NCBI GenBank assembly: GCA_026196445.1
Contig: JAPHTE010000436.1
Location: forward strand, 1-35,216
Origin: Lysobacterales bacterium
GTDB lineage: Bacteria > Pseudomonadota > Gammaproteobacteria > Xanthomonadales > SZUA-36
Length of the DNA: 35,216 bases
Direction of reading: 5' to 3'
Numbering within the stretch: the stretch's first letter is position 1; every line of letters starts with the position of its first letter. This document shows positions 26,546 to 35,216 of this stretch, piece by piece. The position numbers and the translations under genes were made by a program. Below the pieces are notes generated by a model. That model saw nothing but the letters and a program-made list of their open reading frames with translations. It searched no databases and was not told the DNA's origin.

Positions 26546-29500
26546 TGGCTCTTTGAACGCTGCGTCGCGCCCGTATCGGTCGCTGGCTTGAACCGTTGCG
26601 GTGTGGCGTGCTGCCAGGCCTCCTTCCACCATTGCTTGAAATCGTCCAGGATCAGGTACAGCGCCGGGATCAGGAACAGGGTAATGATCGTCGCAAACAG
26701 GATGCCGAAGGCCAGTGAAGCAGCCATCGGCACAACCAATTGCGCCTGCAGGCTGGTCTCAAATACGGCGATCGGCACCAGTCCCAGGAACGTAGTCAGG
26801 GAGGTCAGCAGGATGGCCCGGAAACGTGACCTGGCGGCGTCCTTGACCGAGTCTTCGAGCGCTACACCCGCATCGCGTCCGCGATTGATGAAATCTACCA
26901 GGATCAAGCTGTCGTTTACGACCACGCCCGCCAGCGCGATGATGCCGAAATAGCTGGTCATGCTGACCGGGATACCCAGGATCAAATGACCGGCTAGCGC
27001 GCCAATGGTGCCGAACGGTATCACCGACATGATGATCAACGGTTGCGCATAGGACCGCAGTGGTATGGCCATCAGCGCATAGATTAAAAACAGCGCAAAC
27101 AGCCCGCCACGCACCAGGTCTTTCTGGATATCGATCTGCTGCTGGCTGGAACCGCTGAGCTTGGAGCGAACACCCGGGAATTGTGCCAGCACCTCGGGCA
27201 ATTCACGGTTCATGATATCGTTCTGGATCTTGGTCGGTTCGTATTTTTCCTTGTCCACTTCGGCCGAGATGCGCACCGCGCGCTCACGGTCATAACGTTG
27301 GATGAACGCCGGGCTCTTGGTCAGTTCGACTTCAGCAACAGAATGGAAAGGCACCCGCCCGCCATCTGGCGTACGGATTTTCATATTGTCCAGGTAACCC
27401 ACCGAATCGCGTTCCTCGCGCGGGTAGCGCACCATAACCTTGACCTCGTCCTGTCCGCGCTGGATACGCTGGACCTCGGCGCCATAAAACCCCGCGCGAA
27501 CCTGGCTGGCAAGGTCCGCCAGCGTGATGCCCAGGGCTTCAGCTTGCGGCTTCAGGTTCAGCTTGATCTCGGGCCGGCCGTTTTCATAGGAGTTGCGTAT
27601 ATCGAACAGTCCCTCGTAGGTGTTCATGCGATGCACAAGCTCCTGCGATGCACGCCCGACCTGGTCGATATTTGCACCGATCAGCTGCAAGGAGATCGCT
27701 GCACCCGCACCGTGGTTTACCGCAGAGGAGAACGCCAGCTGTTTGACTCCAGGCAATTCACCGACCGCTTCACGCCAACGTCGCAACACCTCGGTGCCCG
27801 AAATAACCGCGTCGTCGTCCTTCACCAGTTCAGTGATGACCTGCCCCCTGATTTCACCCTGTGAGAAAGACAATACGCTGGAAACCACCGCACCGGACTC
27901 GATACCCTGTTCCGCGCTGACCTCGGCGTCGACCGCCCACAGGCCGTCCTGTATCTGTTGCAGGGCTTCGTGCGTGCGCGCAGCCGGCGTGCCTTCGTTC
28001 ATTAACAACTCGACTTCGAGGAAGTCGGCGGTGATATCCGGGAAGAATACCGAGCGCAGTATGCCGCCGGCGATCAGTCCGATGGACAGGATCAGCATCG
28101 ATATGAATACCGAGAACGTCAGGTAGCGGCGTTTCAGGCACCTGGCCAGGAACGGTGAGTAATACTTGTCGACGAAGGTATGCAGGCCCTCGCTGAAAAA
28201 TCGCTGGAATAGAACAAATTTATTTTGCGTATTTTTCTCGTAGTGCTTGACCTTCATATGCGACAGATGGGCCGGAAGTATCAGCTTGGACTCGATGATG
28301 GAAAAGACCAGGCACAGCGTGACGACCCAGCCGATAGAAGCAAAGAACTTCCCCATCACGCCGGATATCATCAGCACCGGGATGAAGGCCGCGATCGTGG
28401 TCAGAACACCAAAAGTCGCAGGCATGGCCACGCGGAATACCCCCTCGAGGATATTGTCCACCGAGTGACCCTTGGCGCGCATGTTGGTGTACGCGCTCTC
28501 ACCGATGACGATGGCGTCATCGACCACGATACCCAGCACCAGTATGAAGCCGAACAGGCTGATCAGGTTGACCGTGATATCCAGCGTGGGCATCATGAAA
28601 AACGTGCCGAGGAACGCCACGGGCAGACCCACCATGACCCAGAACGCCAGTTTCAGGCGCAGGAACAGCGCCAGCGACAGGAACACCAGCACGGCGCCGA
28701 TGACCAGGTTCTTGATCATCATGTCGAGGCGGCCCTGCAGGTAATAGGTCACGTCCGCCCAGGATTGCACGTTCACGCCCGATGGCATGGAAGCGCGTTT
28801 TGATTCGACAAAGTCGCGTACGGTTTGCGAGATTTCCAGTTCGCTCTGGGTCCCGACCGACAGCACCTGGATGGTGAATGCCGGTTTGCCGTTGAACTCG
28901 GAAAACCGCCCGGTCTCGGCAAAGTCGTCCCGGATGGTTGCGATATCTTTCAGCAGGATACGTGATCCATCGGGGTTGGTGCGGACCAGGATGTCTTCAA
29001 AATCCAGCCCGGTGTAGGCCTGGCCCTTGGTGCGCACCTGGATATCACCCGAGTCAGAGCGAATCGTGCCGGCCGGCAAATCCAGTGACCCCCGGCGTAT
29101 CGCGGCGGCCACTTCAGCGAGTGTCATGCCGTATTGTTCGAGGGTGAATTCGCTGATTTCGATACTGATCTCGTAGGGTCGCGAGCCCAGTAATTCCGCA
29201 CGTGATACACCCGGCAAGGTGACAATCTCGTTCCGGATCTGCTTGGAATATTCCTTGAGGGTGCGTTCATCGACGTCACCGTAGACGGAAATCATCTGCA
29301 CCTGTTGCTGAAAGCGGGTGCGTGAAACAATCGGTTTTTCGGTGTTTTCCGGGAACGTCGAGATGGAGTCGACCCGGCTCTTGATCTCGTTCATTACCTC
29401 CAGCACGTCGTAACCGGTGGCAACCTCGATCTGCACCGTGCCACTGTTGCGGCGGCCCGTGGAAATGATCTCGTGGATGCCCTCGATATCCTGGATGGAC

Positions 29501-29730
29501 TCCTCGACCTTTATCAGCACACCTTCTTCCACGTCTTCGGGGCTGGCGCCCAGAAACGGCACTGTGACCGTGACAAAATTGGTTTCGATCTGTGGTTGAG
29601 CTTCTTTCTTGATGGTAAAGGCAGAATACGTTCCGCCCACCAGCAAGATAGCCATCAGCAGGTTCGCGGCAACCGCGTTCCTGGCAAACCACTCGATAAC
29701 GGCGTAATACCAGCCGCGCTGTGCTGTCAT
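26542..29730 (-). CDS. RND-family efflux transporter permease (AcrB/MdtB-like)
   Basis: 1062 aa; AVIEWFARNAVAANLLMAILLVGG, TVTVPFLGASPEDVEEGVLIKVEESIQDIEGI, ILVLGIVVDDAIVIGESAY, LAGVVVNDSLILVDFINRGR. Confidence 0.96.
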   Translation of the reverse strand: MTAQRGWYYAVIEWFARNAVAANLLMAILLVGGTYSAFTIKKEAQPQIETNFVTVTVPFLGASPEDVEEGVLIKVEESIQDIEGIHEIISTGRRNSGTVQIEVATGYDVLEVMNEIKSRVDSISTFPENTEKPIVSRTRFQQQVQMISVYGDVDERTLKEYSKQIRNEIVTLPGVSRAELLGSRPYEISIEISEFTLEQYGMTLAEVAAAIRRGSLDLPAGTIRSDSGDIQVRTKGQAYTGLDFEDILVRTNPDGSRILLKDIATIRDDFAETGRFSEFNGKPAFTIQVLSVGTQSELEISQTVRDFVESKRASMPSGVNVQSWADVTYYLQGRLDMMIKNLVIGAVLVFLSLALFLRLKLAFWVMVGLPVAFLGTFFMMPTLDITVNLISLFGFILVLGIVVDDAIVIGESAYTNMRAKGHSVDNILEGVFRVAMPATFGVLTTIAAFIPVLMISGVMGKFFASIGWVVTLCLVFSIIESKLILPAHLSHMKVKHYEKNTQNKFVLFQRFFSEGLHTFVDKYYSPFLARCLKRRYLTFSVFISMLILSIGLIAGGILRSVFFPDITADFLEVELLMNEGTPAARTHEALQQIQDGLWAVDAEVSAEQGIESGAVVSSVLSFSQGEIRGQVITELVKDDDAVISGTEVLRRWREAVGELPGVKQLAFSSAVNHGAGAAISLQLIGANIDQVGRASQELVHRMNTYEGLFDIRNSYENGRPEIKLNLKPQAEALGITLADLASQVRAGFYGAEVQRIQRGQDEVKVMVRYPREERDSVGYLDNMKIRTPDGGRVPFHSVAEVELTKSPAFIQRYDRERAVRISAEVDKEKYEPTKIQNDIMNRELPEVLAQFPGVRSKLSGSSQQQIDIQKDLVRGGLFALFLIYALMAIPLRSYAQPLIIMSVIPFGTIGALAGHLILGIPVSMTSYFGIIALAGVVVNDSLILVDFINRGRDAGVALEDSVKDAARSRFRAILLTSLTTFLGLVPIAVFETSLQAQLVVPMAASLAFGILFATIITLFLIPALYLILDDFKQWWKEAWQHATPQRFKPATDTGATQRSKSH

Positions 29731-30974
29731 GGCACTCGCTCCTGGTCTGGGCCGACCTGTGGGTTACCCTGCGATTCCCTGATTGTGAGCTTGGTACCCG
29801 GAACCGGGGCGTCAAGCGTGGTGGTCACAACACGGGTGCCGCCTGTGATGCCATGGCTCAGGTAAACCTTCTTGGGCTCTGCGCGTAGTACTTCGACCGC
29901 CAGGATTTCCAGTTCGTTGTTGGCATTCGCCACCGGGATCGTATTATCGGGCCGCAACACGTAGCGCGGCAGGACCACCACGTTTTCCGCTGGCAGACCC
30001 TGGATCTCCGCGTTGACGAAGGTGCCGATTTTCAACTCAGTCTGGTGGCTTTGGCCGAGAACGCCGTATGGGTCTACGACCTGCGCGACGGCGTAAATGA
30101 CCCTGCTGACCTCATCGACCACGCCTTCGGTACGGATGATCCGTGCTTGCCATTTATGGGTTTTACCGGCGTACTCGGCGCTCAACGTTACAGGCGGAAA
30201 AGGTTTGCCTTTACTCTGCGCCTCGGTCTCGGATGGCAAGTCGAGATAGTTCAGGTCCTTGTGCGTCAGCGGCAAACGGACTTCAGCAGTGTCGATAGCA
30301 AAGGTGACACCGAGCCGCGTGCCCGGTGCTACGTACTGGCCGATATCCACGCCCTTCTGCCGGACCAGGCCGTCATAAGGCACCGTGATCCGGGTACGCT
30401 CCAGGTCGCGGCGTGCTTTTTGTACATCCGCTTCTGCGGCGCTGACATTGGCCTTGGCATCTGCCAGTTGTGGTTTGCGCAATACGAGGTCCGATGGTTC
30501 ACCTGTTTTACCCATGTTCTGCCAGTCCTTCAGCGCCTGTTGTGAACGGGCGGTCTCATCCGCCAGCCTGGCTTTCATGGACGCCAGGTTGGCTTCCGCC
30601 CGCTTCAGACCGGTCTCGTAATCGCTAGGATCAATCTGCAGCAATACTTCGCCTTCGTGAAAAAAGCCGCCCGCAACGAAACCGGGGTTGACTGAAACGA
30701 TCTTGCCCGCCACTTCGGATACCAGCGTTGTTTCGGTTCTCGGTCTGACCGTGCCCTGCGAGTTAACCGTGAAGTTCAGCGAAGTAACCTCGGCTTTGAT
30801 GGTCTCCACCAGTACTGCTTTTTGGGTGTCGTCTTTGCGTTCGGCCCTTTGCGTACCCTGGAAGGCTATCAACCCAACCACCAACAGAATCGAGGTGATG
30901 ACCAGGATCAGTGGCAGCATTAACTTGAAAAATTTTTTCATTCCCTCAAAACTCCCGTGGATTCCCTCGGACAC
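29727..30974 (-). CDS. RND efflux periplasmic adaptor subunit (membrane fusion protein)
   Basis: 415 aa; N-terminal TM, VNSQGTVRPRTETTLVSEVAGKIVSVNPGFVAGGFFHEGEVLLQIDPSDYETGLKRAEANLA, RTRITVPYDGLVRQKGVDIGQYVAPGTRLG. ATG overlap with the permease gene. Confidence 0.95.
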   Translation of the reverse strand: MSEGIHGSFEGMKKFFKLMLPLILVITSILLVVGLIAFQGTQRAERKDDTQKAVLVETIKAEVTSLNFTVNSQGTVRPRTETTLVSEVAGKIVSVNPGFVAGGFFHEGEVLLQIDPSDYETGLKRAEANLASMKARLADETARSQQALKDWQNMGKTGEPSDLVLRKPQLADAKANVSAAEADVQKARRDLERTRITVPYDGLVRQKGVDIGQYVAPGTRLGVTFAIDTAEVRLPLTHKDLNYLDLPSETEAQSKGKPFPPVTLSAEYAGKTHKWQARIIRTEGVVDEVSRVIYAVAQVVDPYGVLGQSHQTELKIGTFVNAEIQGLPAENVVVLPRYVLRPDNTIPVANANNELEILAVEVLRAEPKKVYLSHGITGGTRVVTTTLDAPVPGTKLTIRESQGNPQVGPDQERVP

Positions 30975-31203
30975 AACACAGCAGACAATGATAACGAATT
31001 ATCGACAACGGATTATCAACCTTGTAGCCATTTTAGTCACGGGGCATTAGTTGGGGTTACATAGAACCCGGATCTGAACCCGGCAGTGAGTTGGGTCATC
31101 TTGTCCTGGTGTTTCGCTATAAATTTTACGCTTGACGATACAATGGGTTTCTTTCACGCTTGTCCAAATATGCGCTTTGCAGCCAGTGGCACGGAATATC
31201 AAT

Positions 31204-31971
31204 ATGGGAATAGTGTTGAAAACAGCTCAGGAAATAGAAGCCATGCGGGTCGCGGGACACCTGGCAGCCGATGTATTGCGCATGATTGCCCCTCACGTGC
31301 AGGCCGGCGTCACCACCGGTGAGCTGGACGATATCTGTCACGAATTTATCACCATGAAGCAAAAGGCGATACCGGCTCCGCTGAATTACCGCGGCTTTCC
31401 CAAGTCGATCTGTACTTCCGTCAACCAGGTGGTCTGCCATGGCATACCGGGGGAGCGGAAACTCAAGAACGGTGACATCCTCAACATCGACATCACAGTC
31501 ATCAAGGATGGCTGGCACGGTGACACCAGCAAAATGTTCCTGATCGGCGAACCATCGTTGCGGGCACGCGAGCTGTGTGAGGCTGCCCACGAGGCGATGG
31601 TCAAGGGTATCGAGGCCGTGAAACCCGGCAATCGCCTCGGCGACATCGGGTACGCCATACAGAGCTTTGCAGAAAGCAGGGGCTACTCCGTGGTGCGCGA
31701 CTATTGTGGCCATGGTATTGGCAGGGTGTTCCACGAGGATCCACAGGTATTGCATTATGGCAGGGCGGGCGTGGGCGAGTTACTGGTGCCTGGAATGGTG
31801 TTCACGGTTGAGCCGATGATCAATGCCGGCCGCAAGGAAACGCGTCTGTTGGGCGATGGCTGGACCGTGCATACCAGGGACCGTAGCCTGTCGGCACAGT
31901 GGGAACACACGCTGGCCGTTACCGAAGAAGGCTGCGATGTATTGACCCGACTACCCGGTGATGATCTCTGA
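31204..31971 (+). CDS. map: Type I methionine aminopeptidase
   Basis: MGIVLKTAQEIEAMRVAGHLAADVLRMI...GFPKSICTSVNQVVCHGIPGERKLKNGDILNIDITVIKDGWHGDTSKMF...GHGIGRVFHEDPQVLHYG...GMVFTVEPMIN. Listed ORF starts upstream at 31132. Confidence 0.97.
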   Translation: MGIVLKTAQEIEAMRVAGHLAADVLRMIAPHVQAGVTTGELDDICHEFITMKQKAIPAPLNYRGFPKSICTSVNQVVCHGIPGERKLKNGDILNIDITVIKDGWHGDTSKMFLIGEPSLRARELCEAAHEAMVKGIEAVKPGNRLGDIGYAIQSFAESRGYSVVRDYCGHGIGRVFHEDPQVLHYGRAGVGELLVPGMVFTVEPMINAGRKETRLLGDGWTVHTRDRSLSAQWEHTLAVTEEGCDVLTRLPGDDL

Positions 31972-34671
31972 ATGAAAGTCACGTTGAGAGGACGCCTGGC
32001 CAGGCCGCCGGTTGCTGAAGATTGTCTGGACCCAGCCCTGTTGCAACGCCCGGTGGATGGCCGGCATTGCCAGCAAGTCGTACGGTCACTGAAAACAGCC
32101 ATGGCCGCTGCGGATACCTGCCTGGGCAGTAAGTTCGAAGCCGGCGAGGACGTCAACCAGCTGGTCAAGGCGCGGGCCTGGGTAGTGGAGCAACTGGTAC
32201 TCCACGCGTGGCAATGCCTGGCAGGTGATCGCGAGGACATTTCATTGGTCGCCGTGGGTGGATTCGGCCGTGGTGAACTGCACCCGCACTCCGATGTTGA
32301 TTTGCTGATCATACTGGCGGAGTCGCCGCCGGACGAAGATCTGCGTAGTGTGATCGAGTCGTTTGTTTCCCTGTTGTGGGACGCCGGCTTTTACCTGGGC
32401 CACAGCGTGCGTACGGTCGAGACTTGTATCGCCGAGGCGAAAAAAGACGTTTCCACCGCGACCAGCCTGATGGAAAGCCGTCTGCTCAGCGGGTGCCAGG
32501 ATATGTATTCCGATATGCGTCATGCCACGGCGGCCGACCGGGTCTGGTCAGCGTCAGAGTATTTTGATGCCAAGTACCTGGAGCAACTCGAGCGTCACGA
32601 GCAGTACCACTCGACCGCTTACAACCTGGAGCCCAATATCAAGGAAGGTCCGGGCGGTTTGCGTGATATCCAGATGATCGGCTGGGTGGCGAAGCGGCAT
32701 TTTGGAACCCAGTCCCTGCACACCCTGGTCGAGCACGGGTTCCTGACGGACACCGAACTACAGGATCTCAAGGACGGCCGGACGCTCCTGTGGGAAATCC
32801 GCTATGCCTTGCACTTGCTGGCCAGGCGCGGGGAAGACCGCTTATTGTTTGAGTTCCAGCGCCGGATTGCACAGCATTTTTCAAAAGAGGACACCTCGCC
32901 GGATTCAAATGCCGGCGTGGAGCATTTCATGCAACGCTATTACCGCACGGTGATGCGCAATGAGCGCTTGAACGAGATGCTGTTACAGTTATTCAGGGAA
33001 GAGTTGTTGCCCCGTGAGACGCCACCAGCCGAAGACCTGGGTGAGGATTTCCTGGTCACGCACGGCTTCCTGGGTGTGAGTGACAATCGCCTGTTTGAAC
33101 GTCGTCCCGTGGCCTTGATGGAATTGTTCGTGGTGCTGGCAAAAACAAAGCAATTGCTGGGCGTGCGTGCTTCGACCATACGCCTGATTCGCAACAGCCT
33201 GCACCTGGTTGATGACTCATTTCGGAATGATCCGGAAGTCAATAAGAACTTCTACGATCTGTTGTGTCAGCCGGATGGGGTTTATACCCAGTTACAACGC
33301 ATGAACCGGTACGGGGTGCTGGCTGCGTTTATCCCGGCCTTCAGGCAGATTGTTGGCCGCATGCAGTTCGACTTGTTCCACGTCTATACAGTGGACCAGC
33401 ATACGCTATTCGTAGTCAGGAACCTGCGCCGGTTCGCATATGGAAAATACCGTTCCAGGTTTGCCCACGCGGCAGATATATTTCAGCAGGTCGATCACCC
33501 GCAAATCCTGTACCTGGCAGCCTTGTTTCATGACATTGCAAAGGGGCGGGGTGGCGACCATTCAGAGCTTGGTGCGCAGGACGCGATGGCGTTCTGTAGA
33601 CAGTTGCCGATGCGCGAAGGCCATCGCGAACGGGTCGCCTGGCTGGTGGAACAACACCTGGTCATGTCAAGGACTGCTCAACGCCGGGACATTCCTGACC
33701 CCGAGACAATCAGGGGATTTTACGAAGTAGTGGGTAACCAGACCAGGCTGGATTACCTGTATCTGCTGACGATTGCCGATATTGCGGCCACCAGTTCCAA
33801 GTTGTGGAACAGCTGGAAAGACAGCTTGCTGTGGGAGCTGTATTCCGTGACATCGCTGGCCCTGGAGGAGGGCAGTTCAATTATATTTGACCGTGGTCAC
33901 CGTATAGAGGTGGCGCGCTTCGAAGTGCGTGACATCTTGCTGAAGAAAGGACTGGATGTTGATGCGATCAATACCCTGTGGGACGACCTGCCGCAGAATA
34001 TTTTCTTGAGGTTTTCCGCCGATCAGTTGGAGTGGGCAGCAGCAGCGGTGTTGGGCGTCGACGTGGAGTCCCCGGTACTGGTAACGATACGTGAAATCGA
34101 GCAGCGGGGAATCAGCGAGCTGCTGGTTCACGCAACGGATTATGACGGTCTGTTTTCCGCGGTGACCGCCGTGATCGATGAAATTGGCCTGGATGTATTG
34201 TCGGCGCGGGTTGGTACCACGGCCAGCGGCAAGAGCTTTGACCTGTTCCAGTTGATGGACCGGCACGCACAGGCCGTTAACGATGTCGATTGCGAGCGCC
34301 TGAAAGTACGTTTACATGAAGTGCTGGCAAAGGCGAATCTGTCCAGCCCGGTTTTGCGCAGGTTGCCGAGACGCTTGCGGCCATTCAAGAGCAGTGCGCG
34401 CATCCGGTTCTCGGCAGCGCATGGTGGTGAAAAGACCCTCATGGACCTGGATTGCCCTGACCGACCGGGGCTGTTGTCGCATATATCTGCAGCCATGGTA
34501 GCTTGTGGTGTTCGGATTCACGATGCGAGGATTGCAACGCTGGGCGACCGCGTGGAAGATGCATTTATCCTCAGCGACAAGCAAAATAAGCCCCTCAGCC
34601 GTAAGATACGCACTCAACTACTGGACACACTGGAAGAAACATTGGGGCAGGATTGGGCAGTCGACGATTGA
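31972..34671 (+). CDS. glnD: [Protein-PII] uridylyltransferase/uridylyl-removing enzyme
   Basis: 899 aa; nucleotidyltransferase GGFGRGELHPHSDVDLLII, HD domain ALFHDIAKGRGGDHSELGAQDA, C-terminal ACT domains (DCPDRPGLLSHISAAMVACGVRIHDARIATLGDRVEDAFILSD). Starts directly after map. Confidence 0.97.
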   Translation: MKVTLRGRLARPPVAEDCLDPALLQRPVDGRHCQQVVRSLKTAMAAADTCLGSKFEAGEDVNQLVKARAWVVEQLVLHAWQCLAGDREDISLVAVGGFGRGELHPHSDVDLLIILAESPPDEDLRSVIESFVSLLWDAGFYLGHSVRTVETCIAEAKKDVSTATSLMESRLLSGCQDMYSDMRHATAADRVWSASEYFDAKYLEQLERHEQYHSTAYNLEPNIKEGPGGLRDIQMIGWVAKRHFGTQSLHTLVEHGFLTDTELQDLKDGRTLLWEIRYALHLLARRGEDRLLFEFQRRIAQHFSKEDTSPDSNAGVEHFMQRYYRTVMRNERLNEMLLQLFREELLPRETPPAEDLGEDFLVTHGFLGVSDNRLFERRPVALMELFVVLAKTKQLLGVRASTIRLIRNSLHLVDDSFRNDPEVNKNFYDLLCQPDGVYTQLQRMNRYGVLAAFIPAFRQIVGRMQFDLFHVYTVDQHTLFVVRNLRRFAYGKYRSRFAHAADIFQQVDHPQILYLAALFHDIAKGRGGDHSELGAQDAMAFCRQLPMREGHRERVAWLVEQHLVMSRTAQRRDIPDPETIRGFYEVVGNQTRLDYLYLLTIADIAATSSKLWNSWKDSLLWELYSVTSLALEEGSSIIFDRGHRIEVARFEVRDILLKKGLDVDAINTLWDDLPQNIFLRFSADQLEWAAAAVLGVDVESPVLVTIREIEQRGISELLVHATDYDGLFSAVTAVIDEIGLDVLSARVGTTASGKSFDLFQLMDRHAQAVNDVDCERLKVRLHEVLAKANLSSPVLRRLPRRLRPFKSSARIRFSAAHGGEKTLMDLDCPDRPGLLSHISAAMVACGVRIHDARIATLGDRVEDAFILSDKQNKPLSRKIRTQLLDTLEETLGQDWAVDD

Positions 34672-34697
34672 CGTTGCAACGCATGGGCAGGTATGAG

Positions 34698-35216
34698 ATG
34701 AGTTCTGAAATCCGGGATTATCGACAATTGATCGAAGCGGCGTTCGAGGAACGCAATCGCATCAACCCGGAGAACGCGGGTTTGGACCTGGTGACCGCGA
34801 TCGAGGCCTCGATGTCGGGTTTGGAAGAAGGTGCTTTACGTGTTGCTGAACCTGGTGGTGATGGTTGGCGGGTCAACGAATGGTTGAAGAAAGCCGTGTT
34901 GTTGTATTTTTGCATCCGCCATAACGAAGTCTTTGACGACGGCGCAACCCACTACTTCGACAAGGTGCCGTTACGTTTCGAGCCCGGTTCCAGTGACGAT
35001 ATCAGGAAATGCGGAGCGCGGATCGTGCCGCCGGCAACCGTACGCCGTGGTGCGTTTATTGGCCACGATGTCGTTTTGATGCCCTGTTATGTCAACATCG
35101 GCGCCCATGTCGGGGCTGGCACGATGGTCGATACCTGGGCGACGGTGGGTTCCTGTGCACAGATCGGCAGCCACGTACATTTGTCAGGTGGTGTCGGGAT
35201 TGGCGGTGTGCTCGAA
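34698..35216 (+). CDS. dapD: 2,3,4,5-tetrahydropyridine-2,6-dicarboxylate N-succinyltransferase, truncated by window end
   Basis: MSSEIRDYRQLIEAAFEERNRINPEN...WLKKAVLLYFCIRHNEVFDDGATHYFDKVPLRF...VPPATVRRGAFIGHDVVLMPCYVNIGAHVGAGTMVDTWATVGSCAQIGSHVHLSGGVGIGGVLE. No stop in window. Confidence 0.96.
   Translation, partial: MSSEIRDYRQLIEAAFEERNRINPENAGLDLVTAIEASMSGLEEGALRVAEPGGDGWRVNEWLKKAVLLYFCIRHNEVFDDGATHYFDKVPLRFEPGSSDDIRKCGARIVPPATVRRGAFIGHDVVLMPCYVNIGAHVGAGTMVDTWATVGSCAQIGSHVHLSGGVGIGGVLE

Noticed and set aside
27181-28803. Plus-strand ORFs of 227, 168 and 192 aa
   Set aside because: Antisense to the RND permease, mutually overlapping and low-complexity (Arg/His/Gln-rich); composition artefacts.
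870-31203. Whole interval as a single genomic island or integrated element
   Set aside because: No integrase, transposase, tRNA target or flanking direct repeat seen, and it contains many housekeeping genes.

Overview
This 35.2-kb window looks like a gammaproteobacterial chromosome segment, inferred from gene content and order. It has no tRNA/rRNA genes, CRISPR arrays, transposases or phage genes that I can see. It is bounded by an incomplete rpsB (minus strand, left edge) and map-glnD-dapD (plus strand, right edge, dapD incomplete). In many relatives rpsB and map are adjacent and divergent; here about 30 kb lies between them. The interval holds fumarylacetoacetate hydrolase/maleylacetoacetate isomerase genes, a DUF4398 lipoprotein plus OmpA-like lipoprotein pair, a DUF465/YdcH-like gene, ETF-QO/etfB/etfA, dusA, a PhoP/PhoQ-like two-component system, mazG, rmuC, an LRR lipoprotein, a TrkH-type transporter, prmC and an RND pump (permease plus adaptor). 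The most interesting region is about 10.94-17.36 kb. It is a co-directional cluster of five genes: an Lnt-like nitrilase-fold acyltransferase, a membrane-anchored SGNH hydrolase with a TPR insertion, a NodU/CmcH-type carbamoyltransferase, an SxtJ-like membrane protein, and a 50-aa DUF5989/SxtK-like membrane protein that the ORF track omitted. The last three match the sxtI-sxtJ-sxtK trio of the cyanobacterial saxitoxin cluster, here without toxin-biosynthesis genes. I propose an uncharacterised envelope-associated carbamoylation/acyl-modification system. All family calls are by eye from translations; no searches were run.
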